A stretch of 64,000 nucleotides of DNA. Origin: Calocera cornea HHB12733 (taxonomy: Eukaryota; Basidiomycota; Dacrymycetes; Dacrymycetales; Dacrymycetaceae). Positions 12,125 to 22,648 of the stretch are shown here, in pieces. A program made the position numbers and the translations under genes. The notes beneath the pieces are model-generated. The model worked only from the letters and a program-made list of their open reading frames with translations, was not told the DNA's origin and made no database searches. How positions within the stretch are numbered: the first letter of the stretch is position 1; the number at the start of each line of letters is the position of its first letter. Location: contig KV423974.1 of NCBI GenBank assembly GCA_001632435.1, positions 108,111 to 172,110 of the forward strand, in the 5' to 3' direction.

Positions 12125-13411
12125 GAGTGAGCTCAGACATAGAGAGAGCTGGGGACGAAGAGTCTGCCAATGAGAGTTTTCATGATCACCCGAGCTCGCC
12201 CGCATGCCAGGGTAAGAGGTCCACTGAGCAACATGTACTCAAGCAGTACATGAGCACAGCCAGAGTCGAATCGTCAGACCAGTCTCTGATGAGCAACCAT
12301 TGAGCCGACGTTCGGTCCGATTCGTCCTGCGTACCATCCAGGGGGCGCCGAAAGGGCTTTTTCACTCGCGGGTTCGCAGTCCGGCTTAAAAGGACTTTCA
12401 CCGTGTTTGACATCTCATCACTCGCACCCACAGTGGCGAGTCACTTGCATGCCAATGACACATTGCAATACACTTGCGCGGTGTCCTGAAGTTCGTTGGA
12501 TGGTAGGATGAGATACATTATTGAATGGTTAGGCATCTTCGCCATGCGGAAATTACGAGAGGGGCTGTGTCGACTGGCACCGTTCTATACAAAACCGACG
12601 TTAGTAACGACTACAGCCTGAGAAGGGTACTCTCACGGCGCATTACTGTAGCATTGGGACGCTACTTGTAAGGGTTTGTTCGGGATGATGGTGATATAAC
12701 ACTTGGTAATCGAGAGTAGGTTGTATCACGATGTAGACCGAGCTTCTTATCTGGGCCCTAGCGGCGACAAAGGTTCCCAGATATGAAACCCAAGCGCCAT
12801 GTCCCGTTTCTATAGTCATTCTGCGTGTGGTCGTCGTTAATAAACGTCTCAATTCAGTGCTTGAAGTGGACGCGGTGCTTACAATACATTTCACACTCAT
12901 CAGCAAGCGGTACTTGGAAGGACCGCTCATGTTTCGCAAGCAAGCCTCATACCTGTTGATGCGAGCAAGTAACACCCAGCCTCAGGAAGAGAGTGCAGGG
13001 AACGAGGTGGAAATGCACCATGGACCCACGACGTTTTCTCGTGCGCATACACGTAGCTGCGTGCCCCCGCATACTCATACACCGCGTCGCGGTCCTGGTT
13101 GCGTGTCGTCCATGCACCTACCTGACCGGGCTGAGCTTTCCACTGCTGCCGAAAAGCGGAACTTGATCCGGATCGTCCTTGGTAGGAATGTGTGCATTCG
13201 CGGTGGGACGCCAGAAGTGGGACAAATGACTAGGACGTGCGCCAACGGCGGCCGCTCAGAGAGGAGATGCGGCGTATAAACGCCAATGCAGTCACATTAG
13301 AGCCCGTACAGATAGAATAGAGATGGTGAAGGAAAAGTGCCTACTGTAACGTCAGGATTATGTAGTGAAGACATATTGGACGAGCAACGCACGCTACGTG
13401 GTTGCCAACTG
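12125..13411. other. UGT4-bL31m spacer: third copy of the decayed spacer gene
   Basis: About 12430-13400 aligns in pieces with 5080-6060, including the sequence leading into the bL31m 3' end (13330-13420 against 5980-6075). This is the copy next to the intact ribosomal gene, so the original junction is probably here. Minus-strand peptides such as IQPTLDY are interrupted. No intact gene. Confidence 0.45.
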
Positions 13412-13888
13412 TCATTCCTTCCCTTTCTCCTTTTCCGGCTTCTCGCCCCAGTCGTTGCTCATCTCCTCATACCATCCTAGGTCGCCCTCCTTGAACAGGG
13501 TGCCTGGCTGCCCGTCCTTGCTCGGCTCCGATTCTACCTGCGCGGCGCCCGCAAACCGCCTCCTGAACCTGCCCAGGCGCCCAAGCTCCGACTCGTCCCC
13601 GCTGTGGTCGCCGATTGCGCTGGGGTTGTAGAGCGGGTTGTTGTGCATGTCCCGCGCCATCTTGTACTCAGCGTCGGGCGAGGTCGTGTACTGCGTGATG
13701 GTGGAGCCGTCTGAGTAGTAGACGATTTGGGGGAAGTGGGGCACGACAGGGTTGGGCATGAGGCGCTTCTGCCTATTCGGCACGTGCGAGCGGCCGTACG
13801 GTGAGTTGCTTCTCATCCTGCGCTGGCCCGCGAGCATCTGCGCGACCCGTATTCGCGGGGGGATGGCGAGCGTCGGTCGTGTAAACAT
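13412..13888 (-). CDS. MRPL36: Mitochondrial large-subunit ribosomal protein bL31m
   Basis: Single-exon gene of 158 residues from the ATG at 13888 (MFTRPTLAIPPRIR); a longer frame reaches 14089, but its N terminus looks like 5' flank. The N terminus is basic and free of acidic residues, as in a mitochondrial targeting peptide. The core NPVVPHFPQIVYYSDGST followed by TQYTTSP and NNPLYNP is the pattern I associate with fungal bL31m (yeast YmL36). LGRLGRFRRRF and an acidic tail follow. The product would act in the mitoribosome. Two decayed copies of its 3' end lie in the UGT array (6.1 and 9.5 kb). Family call is from motif memory and is fairly, not fully, sure. Confidence 0.72.
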   Translation of the reverse strand: MFTRPTLAIPPRIRVAQMLAGQRRMRSNSPYGRSHVPNRQKRLMPNPVVPHFPQIVYYSDGSTITQYTTSPDAEYKMARDMHNNPLYNPSAIGDHSGDESELGRLGRFRRRFAGAAQVESEPSKDGQPGTLFKEGDLGWYEEMSNDWGEKPEKEKGKE

Positions 13889-14125
13889 GGTTGTGGACGG
13901 TGCGCGAAATGCCGCGACTCGAAAAGGAATGTCAGGGCGGCTCGGCGGGAGCAATTGCAAGGCTGGGCTCGTCATACCCGAGCCGCAGACCGTTATCGCC
14001 GGCTCATCCCAGGCACCTCTCACCTCCTTTCCCCACGTTCCCCGCCTCTGTCCCTCCTCCAGCCTGCGCGCTGCTGATACATTTCCCACCTCCCTTTCAT
14101 TTCTACTCGGCTACAACAAAGTAAA

Positions 14126-14769
14126 ATGGCGACCCATTCGCCCTTTGTACGTTCGGCGTTCGACGACAGCTCCCGGCTCTCCTCGCGCGAACAGACGGTG
14201 CGCCCCTATTCCGGAGCTTGGACTGGCGTTGCTTACGTGGGCTTATTGCGGCGTAGATTGAAGAGATGTACTCGGTCCCGGAGAGCTTTCTCGAAATTGA
14301 GGTGCGCAACCCGCAGACGCACGGGTTTGGGAGGAAGATGTACACAGATTACGAGATTGTCTGCAAGGTGCGGCACCTACCAGATCGTCGTTGGGCGCGG
14401 CGCATTGAGCTCATCGAATGGGATGCTGTAGACCAACATCCCCGCATTCAAGCTGCGCCACTCAATTGTCCGCCGGCGATACAGCGACTTCGAGGCGTTC
14501 CGGGACATTCTTGAACGCGAGTCGACGCGCGTCAACATCCCGCCCCTGCCGGGCAAGGTCTTCACGAACCGCTTCTCGGACGAGATCATCGAGCAGCGTC
14601 GGGAGGGGCTCGAACGGTTCTTGAGCATCGTCGCAGGGCACCCATTGCTCCAGGTGCGTCACTTATCATGCTGAGCCGGGTGCTGTCGCTGATCTGTTCA
14701 TAGACGGGCAGCAAGGTGCTGGGCGCTTTCCTTCAGGACCCAAGCTGGGACAGGTCGCAGTGGGCGTGA
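14126..14769 (+). CDS. SNX3: Sorting nexin SNX3/Grd19 (PX domain)
   Basis: Four exons (14126-14197, 14257-14367, 14432-14653, 14704-14769) join in frame to a 156-residue protein, the usual size for this family. After a short N terminus comes [20 protein letters not shown], typical of SNX3, then a PX domain (about 30-150) with the phosphoinositide-binding RRYSDFE and PPLPGK motifs, ending [12 protein letters not shown]. The protein binds PI3P on endosomes and works with retromer in recycling cargo to the Golgi. It is divergent from bL31m with about 240 bp between the starts, so the two share a promoter region. No other domain is present. Confidence 0.95.
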
Positions 14770-15653
14770 TCATCGCCCCTCCGCCGCCCGGTTTCAGTCC
14801 TCACCGCCATCCTCGCGCTTGTCATCTCCGCCTGTTTCGCCATCCGATGGGTTGAGCCCATCACCTCGTTTTACTCCCGGCTCATCAACTCACTTATGTC
14901 GGTACTGTCCTCCGTCTTGGTCTATCACGATCCATTGTATCACGCTCCCTCTCACGTCTATGGAATGAAATTGTGTTCATTGTCAATCCTCCTGTTTCGG
15001 CTCCGGGCGGTGATAAGCGGTGCTTCTCGCATAGGGGACAGGGGTAAGCAAAGTAGGTCAAGTCAGCGCGGCTCGCTTCGCCGAGTCGGGCCGTTGGTCG
15101 TCCTCCGAACGTGCTGGGTTGTGTGTCGCAACAAGGCATTAAGCACTGAGGTCCTCGCTTTTGGCCGAGACGCGGTGTACTGGCGGGGACGCCGTTACCA
15201 GCTCGGAGTAAACATGCTGGTTAGCTTTCTACCTGCCAGCAGCGACAGTGGGTGTTAGTACGCTCTGCTGGACGACAGCGCATGGGCCGCCCCTAAGTAT
15301 GCACCGCGCGCCGGTGCGAACTGCTGACGGTAGTCGCGTTGACAAGGGATACGTCCGGGTTGATATGGGCATTTGTACGCACGTGCCCCGAATGCCTCCG
15401 AAGCCGTTTGTGCGCGCCCGTAGGGCAGAGCAGAGGCAGCGTGGATTTCGGCCTTCCGGTCTGTGCCGCGCCGGACGTCATCAAGCGAGTTTTCCTCCCG
15501 CGCACGGCCGCTGCCCCCTTCTCCACTGCCTTCGTCCCCTCCCTCCTCGTCCTCGCCGTCCAGCGTATATAGTAGCCAACCAGCTGCTGCATCTCGCTCC
15601 ACCGCACTAAGCCGCAGACACACACCTTCCACCCCTCCCTCCCCATCTCCCAA
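14770..15653. other. Intergenic, SNX3 to MIR1
   Basis: No gene seen. Holds the SNX3 3' region and the phosphate carrier promoter; GTATATAG near 15564 is a plausible TATA element about 90 bp before the MIR1 start. Confidence 0.4.
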
Positions 15654-16779
15654 ATGGCTCACCTCGCACCCGGTGGCAAGTGGGACGCTAGGTGCGTTGT
15701 CCGGCACCGCAAAAGTTTCTGACCGTCGTTGCTGACCATCCACCGACTCAGGTTGATTGGCCCCGTCCCCCATGACGCCTCCTACTACGGCAAGGCCCTC
15801 CTCGGCGGTGCCCTTGCCTGCGGACTCACCCACGCCGCCATCACCCCGCTCGATGTGACAAAATGTAACATGCAGGTGCGTATATGCGCTTTCGCGACGA
15901 CCACCGTGTATGTATGCTAACCGCCCGTCCGATAAGGTCGACCCGGGCAAGTACCGCGGCCTCGTGTCCGGTATCTCCCTTATCAGGAGCGAGCAGGGCT
16001 CCGGCGCCATCTGGAAGGGTGTTGCGCCCACCTTCATCGGTTACTCGCTCCAGGGCATGTTCAAGTACGGTCTGTACGAAGTGTTCAAGGACACCTACTC
16101 CAACCTGGTTGGCGAGGAGGGTACCGCCAAGTACAAGCAGCTCATCTGGCTCGCCGGTTCCGCCTCCGCCGAAGTTTTCGCTGACGTCGCCCTCTGCCCC
16201 TTCGAGATGACCAAGGTCAAGATGCAGACTTCCCCCCACGGCACCTTCCCCACCCAGTTCGGCACTGCATGGGCTACCATGCGCGCTCAGTCGGCCAGCA
16301 CCCGCTTCCCCTTCGGCTCCATCGTCCCGCTCTGGTCTCGTCAGGTGAGCTTCTCGTTTCGGGTGACAGCGCTGAACCAGTATCCTGACCAGATTGATCC
16401 ATAGATCCCGTACACCATGGCTAAGTTCTACTTCTTCGAGCGCATCGTCCAGGCCTTTTACGAGAACGTCTTCACCCTCCCCAAGTCGTCCTACAGCCAG
16501 CAGACTCAGCTCGGCATTACGTTCGCGTCCGGCTACCTTGCCGGTGTCATCTGCGCTATCGTCTCCCACCCGGCCGATACTCTCGTCTCCCTGATGGGCA
16601 AGGAGTCCAACAAGGGCAAGGGCGTTGGTGCCATCGCGTCCGAGACCGGTCTCTTCAACCTCTGCACCAAGGGTCTCGGCACTCGTGTCCTCATGATCGG
16701 TACCCTCACCGGCTTCCAGTGGTGGATCTACGACTCGTTCAAGACGGCCATGGGCATGGGCACGACCGGTGGCAAATAG
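15654..16779 (+). CDS. MIR1: Mitochondrial phosphate carrier
   Basis: Four exons (15654-15691, 15752-15875, 15937-16344, 16405-16779) give 314 residues, the normal length of a mitochondrial carrier. The three-repeat fold is visible. Repeat 1 has PLDVTKCNMQ, repeat 2 has PFEMTKVKMQT and repeat 3 has SHPADTLVSLM; each carries the carrier P-x-[DE]-x-x-[KR]-like signature (the third as PADTLV). The start MAHLAPGGKWDAR and the segments YYGKALLGGALACG and FMF-type membrane helices match the Mir1/SLC25A3 branch, which imports phosphate with protons across the inner membrane for ATP synthesis. Codon use is strongly C/G-biased at third positions, as expected for a highly expressed gene. Confidence 0.95.
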
Positions 16780-17381
16780 ACAGCGTGCTCTGTATGTTTC
16801 TTGTGTCCTTAAGCATGCATGCGTTGCCTCAAAATTCTTCAATTCTCTCTGGTGTCTGTCTGCTTGTTCTCTCACGTCTACTGAAACTCACAATAGTGAT
16901 CTAGTACCGCCGTTAGTAGCCCTCTAGTTCCCTGTTTGACGGTTTCGATCAACCCCTTGCCTTACGCGCCCCATATTATCGAACTCCCAGTCATCATTTC
17001 CTCCAAACCCCTAGTGCTGTAGCGATTTCTTCCCTAAACCTCCTAGAGTCGTCAGTTTCGGAATATATCGAGGTTCACGGTACTACACGAGCGGTAGTGT
17101 ATGTCCTCAGCGCTATGATACCGTGGATGCATGTACAGATTACGTGAGCTCGGCATCGGCCATGATATTTGTGCATTCCAACTTGCACAAAAGGTTAATC
17201 ATCGGAAAGTAGACCGGCACTCACTATTGTAGGCGCGTCGTACATGGCGGGCATTCTAGCTTTTTGAAGTGAAACGGGCATTCTAGCATTTACGCATCTC
17301 GGAGCGGGCATTCTGGCGGATAACTCTTTTTGTTTGTGCTCCCTGAAGCTTATGTCTAAATAAATAGACGGTTTCTGCTCT
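16780..17381. other. Intergenic after MIR1
   Basis: 3' flank of the carrier gene, then unannotated sequence. A 'gggcattct' motif recurs three times at 17249-17313. Nothing coding. Confidence 0.4.
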
Positions 17382-17389
17382 GTCGGCAC

Positions 17390-17875
17390 TAGGAATGGGC
17401 GCGGTTCGGTTCGGTTTGGTTCAGTCCAGGACCTGGTCGATGTTTTCAAGAAGGCGCGGTTCTGGTTTGGTTCTTGTTCTGGTTCAGTTCGGGACCGGTC
17501 CAGAACCGGTCTGGGGCTGTGGATCAACACCGCCGTCCAAACTGGCCAAACGCACGTGATTTTGACAACTCGGCCCCCCTTGGGGGTCCCCTTATCAATG
17601 AGCGCTCACCCGCAGCGGTGCTGGACCATCGCGATCAGCAAATGAAGGGGGGGGTTAAGATACTCCCTCTACATCCCATATCCTGGAGCGACTTGGGTCT
17701 GGAGCTGACGTAATGTTTCTAATCAAATGGCACGTGGCATCTGAACCGGTCCAGAACAGTTTTGCATTTTGGCACTATGCCGGTTCTGGTCCTGGTTCTG
17801 GTGCAAGGACCGGACCCAACCAGAACCAAGAACCGACGGTTCTCGTAGTCCGGTCCTGGACCGCGCCCATCCCTA
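17390..17875. mobile_element. Non-autonomous hAT-like element (MITE), 486 bp
   Basis: The ends are inverted repeats: TAGGAATGGGCGCGGTTC on the left and, read from the right, TAGGGATGGGCGCGGTCC. The element is flanked by an identical 8 bp direct repeat GTCGGCAC (17382-17389 and 17876-17883). An 8 bp target duplication and an A/G-rich TAGGGATGGGC terminus are hallmarks of hAT transposons. The interior is built of GGTTCTGG / GGACCGGT-type repeats in both orientations, and no transposase frame is present, so it would need a transposase in trans. Confidence 0.8.
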
Positions 17876-17883
17876 GTCGGCAC

Positions 17884-19907
17884 GGCGCAGGTTGTGTGTA
17901 TATCTCTTCCGGCGGCTCCGGTTGGAGAGCATGGAAGGAGCCATTGGAACAGGAAACACGGGGTCTGTGGCAAAACGACTGCGGTGATTAGCATCGGGAC
18001 ATACTCCGCTGCACTTATCTATTTAATTTCTTTATAGGGCCTGATGTGGGAACCATTTGGAGTTCCTAATGCCCGGTGCCTTGCAACATTAAATTTCCGA
18101 GTAAAAGCACAATCATATCACGTCAGCATATTATTTCCCTTACCTTTCCCGTCAGAAGAGGTAATGCTATGGACATACGTTATGGTCATATGTGAATATG
18201 GCCATCTCGGGGAAACGCGTTCATGCTGGAGTGCTGAGCCGGCCGGAGCGTCAATCAATTGCGTTGCGAGACTGGCGTGGCGGCTACCTCTGTGAGTCTG
18301 TGAGTTCATCGCATTTTGGTTAGGCGTATCTATGAAGATTGCAGCTGAGTAGTAACGAACTAGCCCCGACCGAGTTTCACTAATGGTGATCTCAGCCCGC
18401 CACAAGAACCGGAGATAGCCGCCCTTACCTGCACCGCTATAGACTGACTACTGTAATAGCTGTTATTCGCGGACATCTTTCCCGCTGATTCGTACCCATT
18501 TTCAATGGCAGAACCTGGACAAGGGTCTTGTCCTCGATGAAACGCGAACCCACGCATCGTGAGGGCTGCGAGGCGGTGAGAGTCCTCGGCGACATAGCCG
18601 CATACACCGTTTGTCGCCGTACGCTCGGAATGACTCTCAATGTGAGACAGTGGGGTGCATGGCGACACAGCCCCCAGGGTCGACCGGCCGGGGTTGGCTT
18701 GGCCGCCCGATTCAATAAACTTGTCGAGACTTGGCTTCCGTATACGTAACCGATTGGGTCAGTTGTATTGTATTGCTTATGTTAGCCACAGGCCTGCTCT
18801 TGGGCGACAACGCAATGAACTCCACTGGTGACTTTCCCGGCTCGGAGGCAGAACCAGCACTGAGACCAAAGAAGAGTCTAGTATTCAGCACTGAAGGTGC
18901 TCATAATCAGGTAATCAGTCGAAAAGGCACTGAGTTGTGAGGTACTGATATCCTGGTATCAGTACTTAGGGTCCAAATACCTCCGTTGTCCGCGTCCAAA
19001 GGTCTTGTCGTGCCTCTGCCGACCTTGCTCCATCTCAGGTCTGTACCACCATCTTGCAGCTTTCCTCCCTTGCTCCGACTTTCCCATCATCCTGCTCACT
19101 TGCTTGCCTCACCCTTCTGGCTCTGCCAGTCTTTCTGGCCTTGGTTATCCAGCTTCCCTGTCCATTGTGGACCTCCACCTGGAGGGCTGCAATGCGGACC
19201 CACTCAGATTTGACGCATATATGCATCGTTTTGACTTTGGGCTGGCAAAAGGAAGGTGGGCCCGTTCTCAGTAAGCCTATACCTTTACATATATGCGATA
19301 CATTTTGACTATCTTCAAGGAGTAATGCATATGATCATTAAGTCAATGTGCTCCTCAGTATGTGTGGCTTATCTATGCTGCATGCCCCAATATCTGTATT
19401 TAGTAGAAGTAATGATATTTAATGCACAAAGTTGCTGAAATACAGTGAGGCGCTGTTTACGGGCCACTTTTGGCTGATAAGCAGCCACTTTTGGCTGATA
19501 AGCAGCCACTTTGCCTCACAACTCAAGGGGCTGACAATGAGCGACCTGTGATTTGCTGCAAATCAGTACCTTCCGGAGTTCTAGTGCAGCATGGTGCATT
19601 TGCTCGGCTCGGCGTCTGTTCTCTCGGCCTACCACACAGACCCACGCCCAACCCACGCCCAACCCACGCTTGTCTATCAGGGCTTGATATTGTATGCAGC
19701 AAGACGTGTCCCAGCCCACGATGCTCGGTCGTCGACCGCACTGCTTCAATCTGTTCTTTGAACCTCATCGAGCTCATCGAGAAGCTTGCGATAGCGTGCA
19801 ATGACCGACTCGGTCCTTCCTTCCGGTGCAGAGCGATCTGTGAGAAGAGATTTACCGATGGAGCCGCCCTAGGGGCAACGCACCAATCTCGCTATCCCTT
19901 GTAGCCC
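17884..19907. other. Long intergenic stretch with small repeats
   Basis: About 2 kb with no supported gene. It contains an imperfect palindrome at 18942-18965 (GTACTGATA ... TATCAGTAC), a 21 bp tandem repeat at 19463-19512 and a CCCACGCCCAA repeat near 19643-19668. Open frames are short and lack family features. It may contain decayed transposon sequence, but none was recognised. Confidence 0.4.
19463..19512. repeat. 21 bp tandem repeat, about 2.4 copies
   Basis: The unit GCCACTTTTGGCTGATAAGCA occurs twice in perfect tandem, followed by a partial third copy. Confidence 0.7.
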
Positions 19908-19915
19908 TATATAAG
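19908..19915 (+). promoter_or_regulatory. TATA box of UGT5
   Basis: TATATAAG 62 bp before the UGT5 start codon, the same spacing as in the minus-strand array. Confidence 0.6.
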
Positions 19916-19977
19916 TGGCACAAAACTATGACGGCCAGGCCGAACCATCAACGCTCCCAGCCCCGCAACCACACAGA

Positions 19978-21913
19978 ATGGCCCGCCACATTATCATCCT
20001 TTCTTTTGTCGCATGGGGTGAGCACTGAATTCCTTGGCCCTTGAATAGGTGCTGAGCGGAGCCGCCCAGGGCATATGCGCCCCGAGTGTAACCTTGCTGT
20101 GAACCTCGCTCGCAGGTTTCCGCATCTCACCGTCTGTCAGTATGGCTACCGCATGTCTGCCCCACGCATCTGACGTTACTCTCTCATCTTTCTAGCCCTC
20201 ATTGCCGACGCCGATTTCCAACCCAACGCGCAAGGCGAAGTCGAGCGCATCGTTGGCGAGGGGGAAAAGGCTGTCCTCTCACGCATTCGTGTCCTCGCCG
20301 CTGGCCATGCACTGGCCGGAATCACACCTCAGTTGATGGTGGGTGCCGCCAGCCTCGACCCCAGAGAGTTCCGCTCGCCCCCCCGTGAGAGCACACTGGC
20401 TGTGGAGAATGTCGTCCACCTCATTATGAAGGGGGAAGACTTCGAAGACGACAACGGCGTCAAGTGGTCAGGCGTTGCTCAGAAGCCGAATGTTCTCATT
20501 AGCGACATGTTCTTGGCCGACGCCGCGGTGCCACTCAAGAAGGCTTACGGGTTCACACTCTATATGTACTGGATCAGTATTGCGGCCGCATACACCAGGC
20601 TATATGGCACACTTGCTGTCGGTGGACAGGCCGAAGGCTACGTGGAGGAGTGTGCCGCTATCGAGGCCGACCCAGAGCGCAGCAAGGGCCGACCCTTTTC
20701 CCAAATTGCCAAACAGGTGTGTCCTCCTGCCATTGTCTTTCATACCCAGTCTGAGCCATCTCTGCAGACGTTTGCTTATTCCGGCCGCTACCCTGATGAC
20801 ATCGTTCGGGCAAAAGGCCTAAAGCCAAGTTACGAATGGGAGGACTTCCCTCAGGAATTCTGGCTACCCGGCATGTATTGGTCCATTGCAGCCATCTATG
20901 CGCTCGTGAAGGCGTGTGACGGTCTTCTACTTCCTAGTGTGCTCGCATTGGTATGTCAAGGGCAACCCATTTAGCACAATCATCATGCTGACGGGTATCA
21001 CAGGACAAGGAGGGTACCGAGGGCATCAAGGAATGGTTCTGTGCCGAACGTGCGCGGCCCATCTTCTCTCTGGGGCCCCAGCTCCCCGCATCATACCTGG
21101 ATGCGCACCAGAGCGCATCCTCGGAATCGTCCGTAACCGGGGCCGAGCTCACTATCTCGTACACCAGCCCGAAACTGGAGTCGAGCAACAAGGTCGACCC
21201 GTCCATCGCCTTCCTCGACGAGGCATTCGCCAAGTACGGCGCGAATAGCGCGATTTATGTCAGCTTCGGCTCCTATATGGTGCCGGAGGGAAAGCACATT
21301 GGATACCTGTTCGACGTCCTGATGGAACTGGAGGAACCGATGCCGTTCTTGTTTGCCACAGCGTCGCCGGCGCTGCAGCTGCCGGAGGGTCTGAGGGAGA
21401 AGGTCATAGCGAGCGGGAAGGGCTTGTTCGTTCCCTGGGCACCGCAGCAAGCGGTGTTCCAGCACCCCGTACGTGGGCTTGCTTTGAAATCTGTTGCACC
21501 CAGCTGATCGACTCTAGGCAACCGGCTGGGTGGTCTCGCACTGCGGTGCAGGCGGGATGTCGGAGTCGCTCGCGCAGGGCATGCCGCTCATCGCGTGGCC
21601 CGTGGCAGCCGACCAGCCGCAGAACGCGCGCTGGATGAGCGAGGTCCTCGAGACGGCGTTTGAGCTGCTTCAGGTCAGGACTGGGATCGACCAGAAGAAG
21701 GCGTTCCGCGGTGGGCTCAACGGGACCGACATCATCGGTACCGAGGAGGCGATCAAGGCTGAGATGAGGGATGTCCTGCACAGGGCTCGCGGAGAGGAGG
21801 GCCGGAGGAAGAGGGCCAATGCCAACAAGGCCAAGCAGCTCATCCACGATGCTCACATGCCGGGTGGGCAGGTTGAACAGCATTATCAGCTCTTTGGCAA
21901 GGTCATTGCATAG
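19978..21913 (+). CDS. UDP-glycosyltransferase UGT5
   Basis: Complete 556-residue UGT from six exons: 19978-20017, 20070-20135, 20196-20716, 20768-20950, 21004-21468 and 21518-21913. All junctions keep the frame, and the second intron has the unusual GTCAGT donor shared with the array. Motifs in order: MARHIIILSFVAWG, the GHMRPE loop (the His expected to act as catalytic base in GT1 enzymes), LISDMFLADAA, SGRYPDDIVRAKGLKPSYEW, AIYVSFGS, FVPWAPQQAVFQHP, then VSHCGAGGMSES and AWPVAADQPQNARW for UDP-sugar binding. It lies 8 kb from, and opposite to, the array, across three housekeeping genes and a MITE. Closest to UGT1. Acceptor unknown. Confidence 0.93.
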
Positions 21914-22351
21914 TCAAGTGATAACCTTCCAACATTGGATTGGGATTGGAGCGTCATTCAAGTCGTCTTGTAAAGGCTAGACGTCAGCATAGTTCTTCTT
22001 TCATAGAGCTAATAGTTAAGCCGTGCTGGGCTGTTTATTCCGGGATCCCACATGCAGGCTGTGCAGCGTATCATTGTTGTGCTGTGGACTGTCCCCGCTC
22101 TCTTGTTGCTTCCTTACCTCTGCATGGCCCATGGGGAACATTCTTCTTTCACCCGCACGAAGCACTGCATCAGACACACTCTGCTCTCGCTATTCATCAC
22201 CACTCCGCCCATTCCATCGAGAACACCATGTGCCATGCTGAATTGGAACACTCCTGGGCGGTACACGAGCGGCGTCGACCAAGCTGGGTCACATGACCAT
22301 TCCGACGCCGTTCTAGGCTCTAGGCTCTGCTCCTCGGCCTGGCAGTTACCC

Positions 22352-22398
<47 letters not shown>

Positions 22399-22648
22399 TG
22401 TTTCGTGCGTCTTTCTGAGCTGTCGCCTGGCGATACTGTACGAGCAGGGGCGAAATTTGAGAGGATGCGATCGAATCGTCGATCCCCACCGATTGGCAGA
22501 AGTCGTGATTCACCGGCGCTGGACGGTGCCAGATCGCTTGTTCCACGCCATACCCGCCGTACACACCCCGCGCTCCCAGCTTGACTCGATGGCCGCAACG
22601 CCTCCTCCCCTGCTCGCTCGCCCGACCTCCACCTCGCTCCCCAACAGC
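21914..22648. other. Intergenic, UGT5 to DUF7053-like gene
   Basis: The two genes converge here. Contains the hexamer microsatellite listed separately; no gene supported. Confidence 0.4.
22353..22397. repeat. GAGGAC hexamer microsatellite
   Basis: About seven near-perfect copies of ACGAGG/GAGGAC, in non-coding DNA 3' of the DUF7053-like gene. Confidence 0.85.

Noticed and set aside
15841..16875. 344-residue open frame on the minus strand
   Set aside because: Antisense shadow of the phosphate carrier, whose spliced product is unmistakable; third-position GC bias keeps the opposite strand open.
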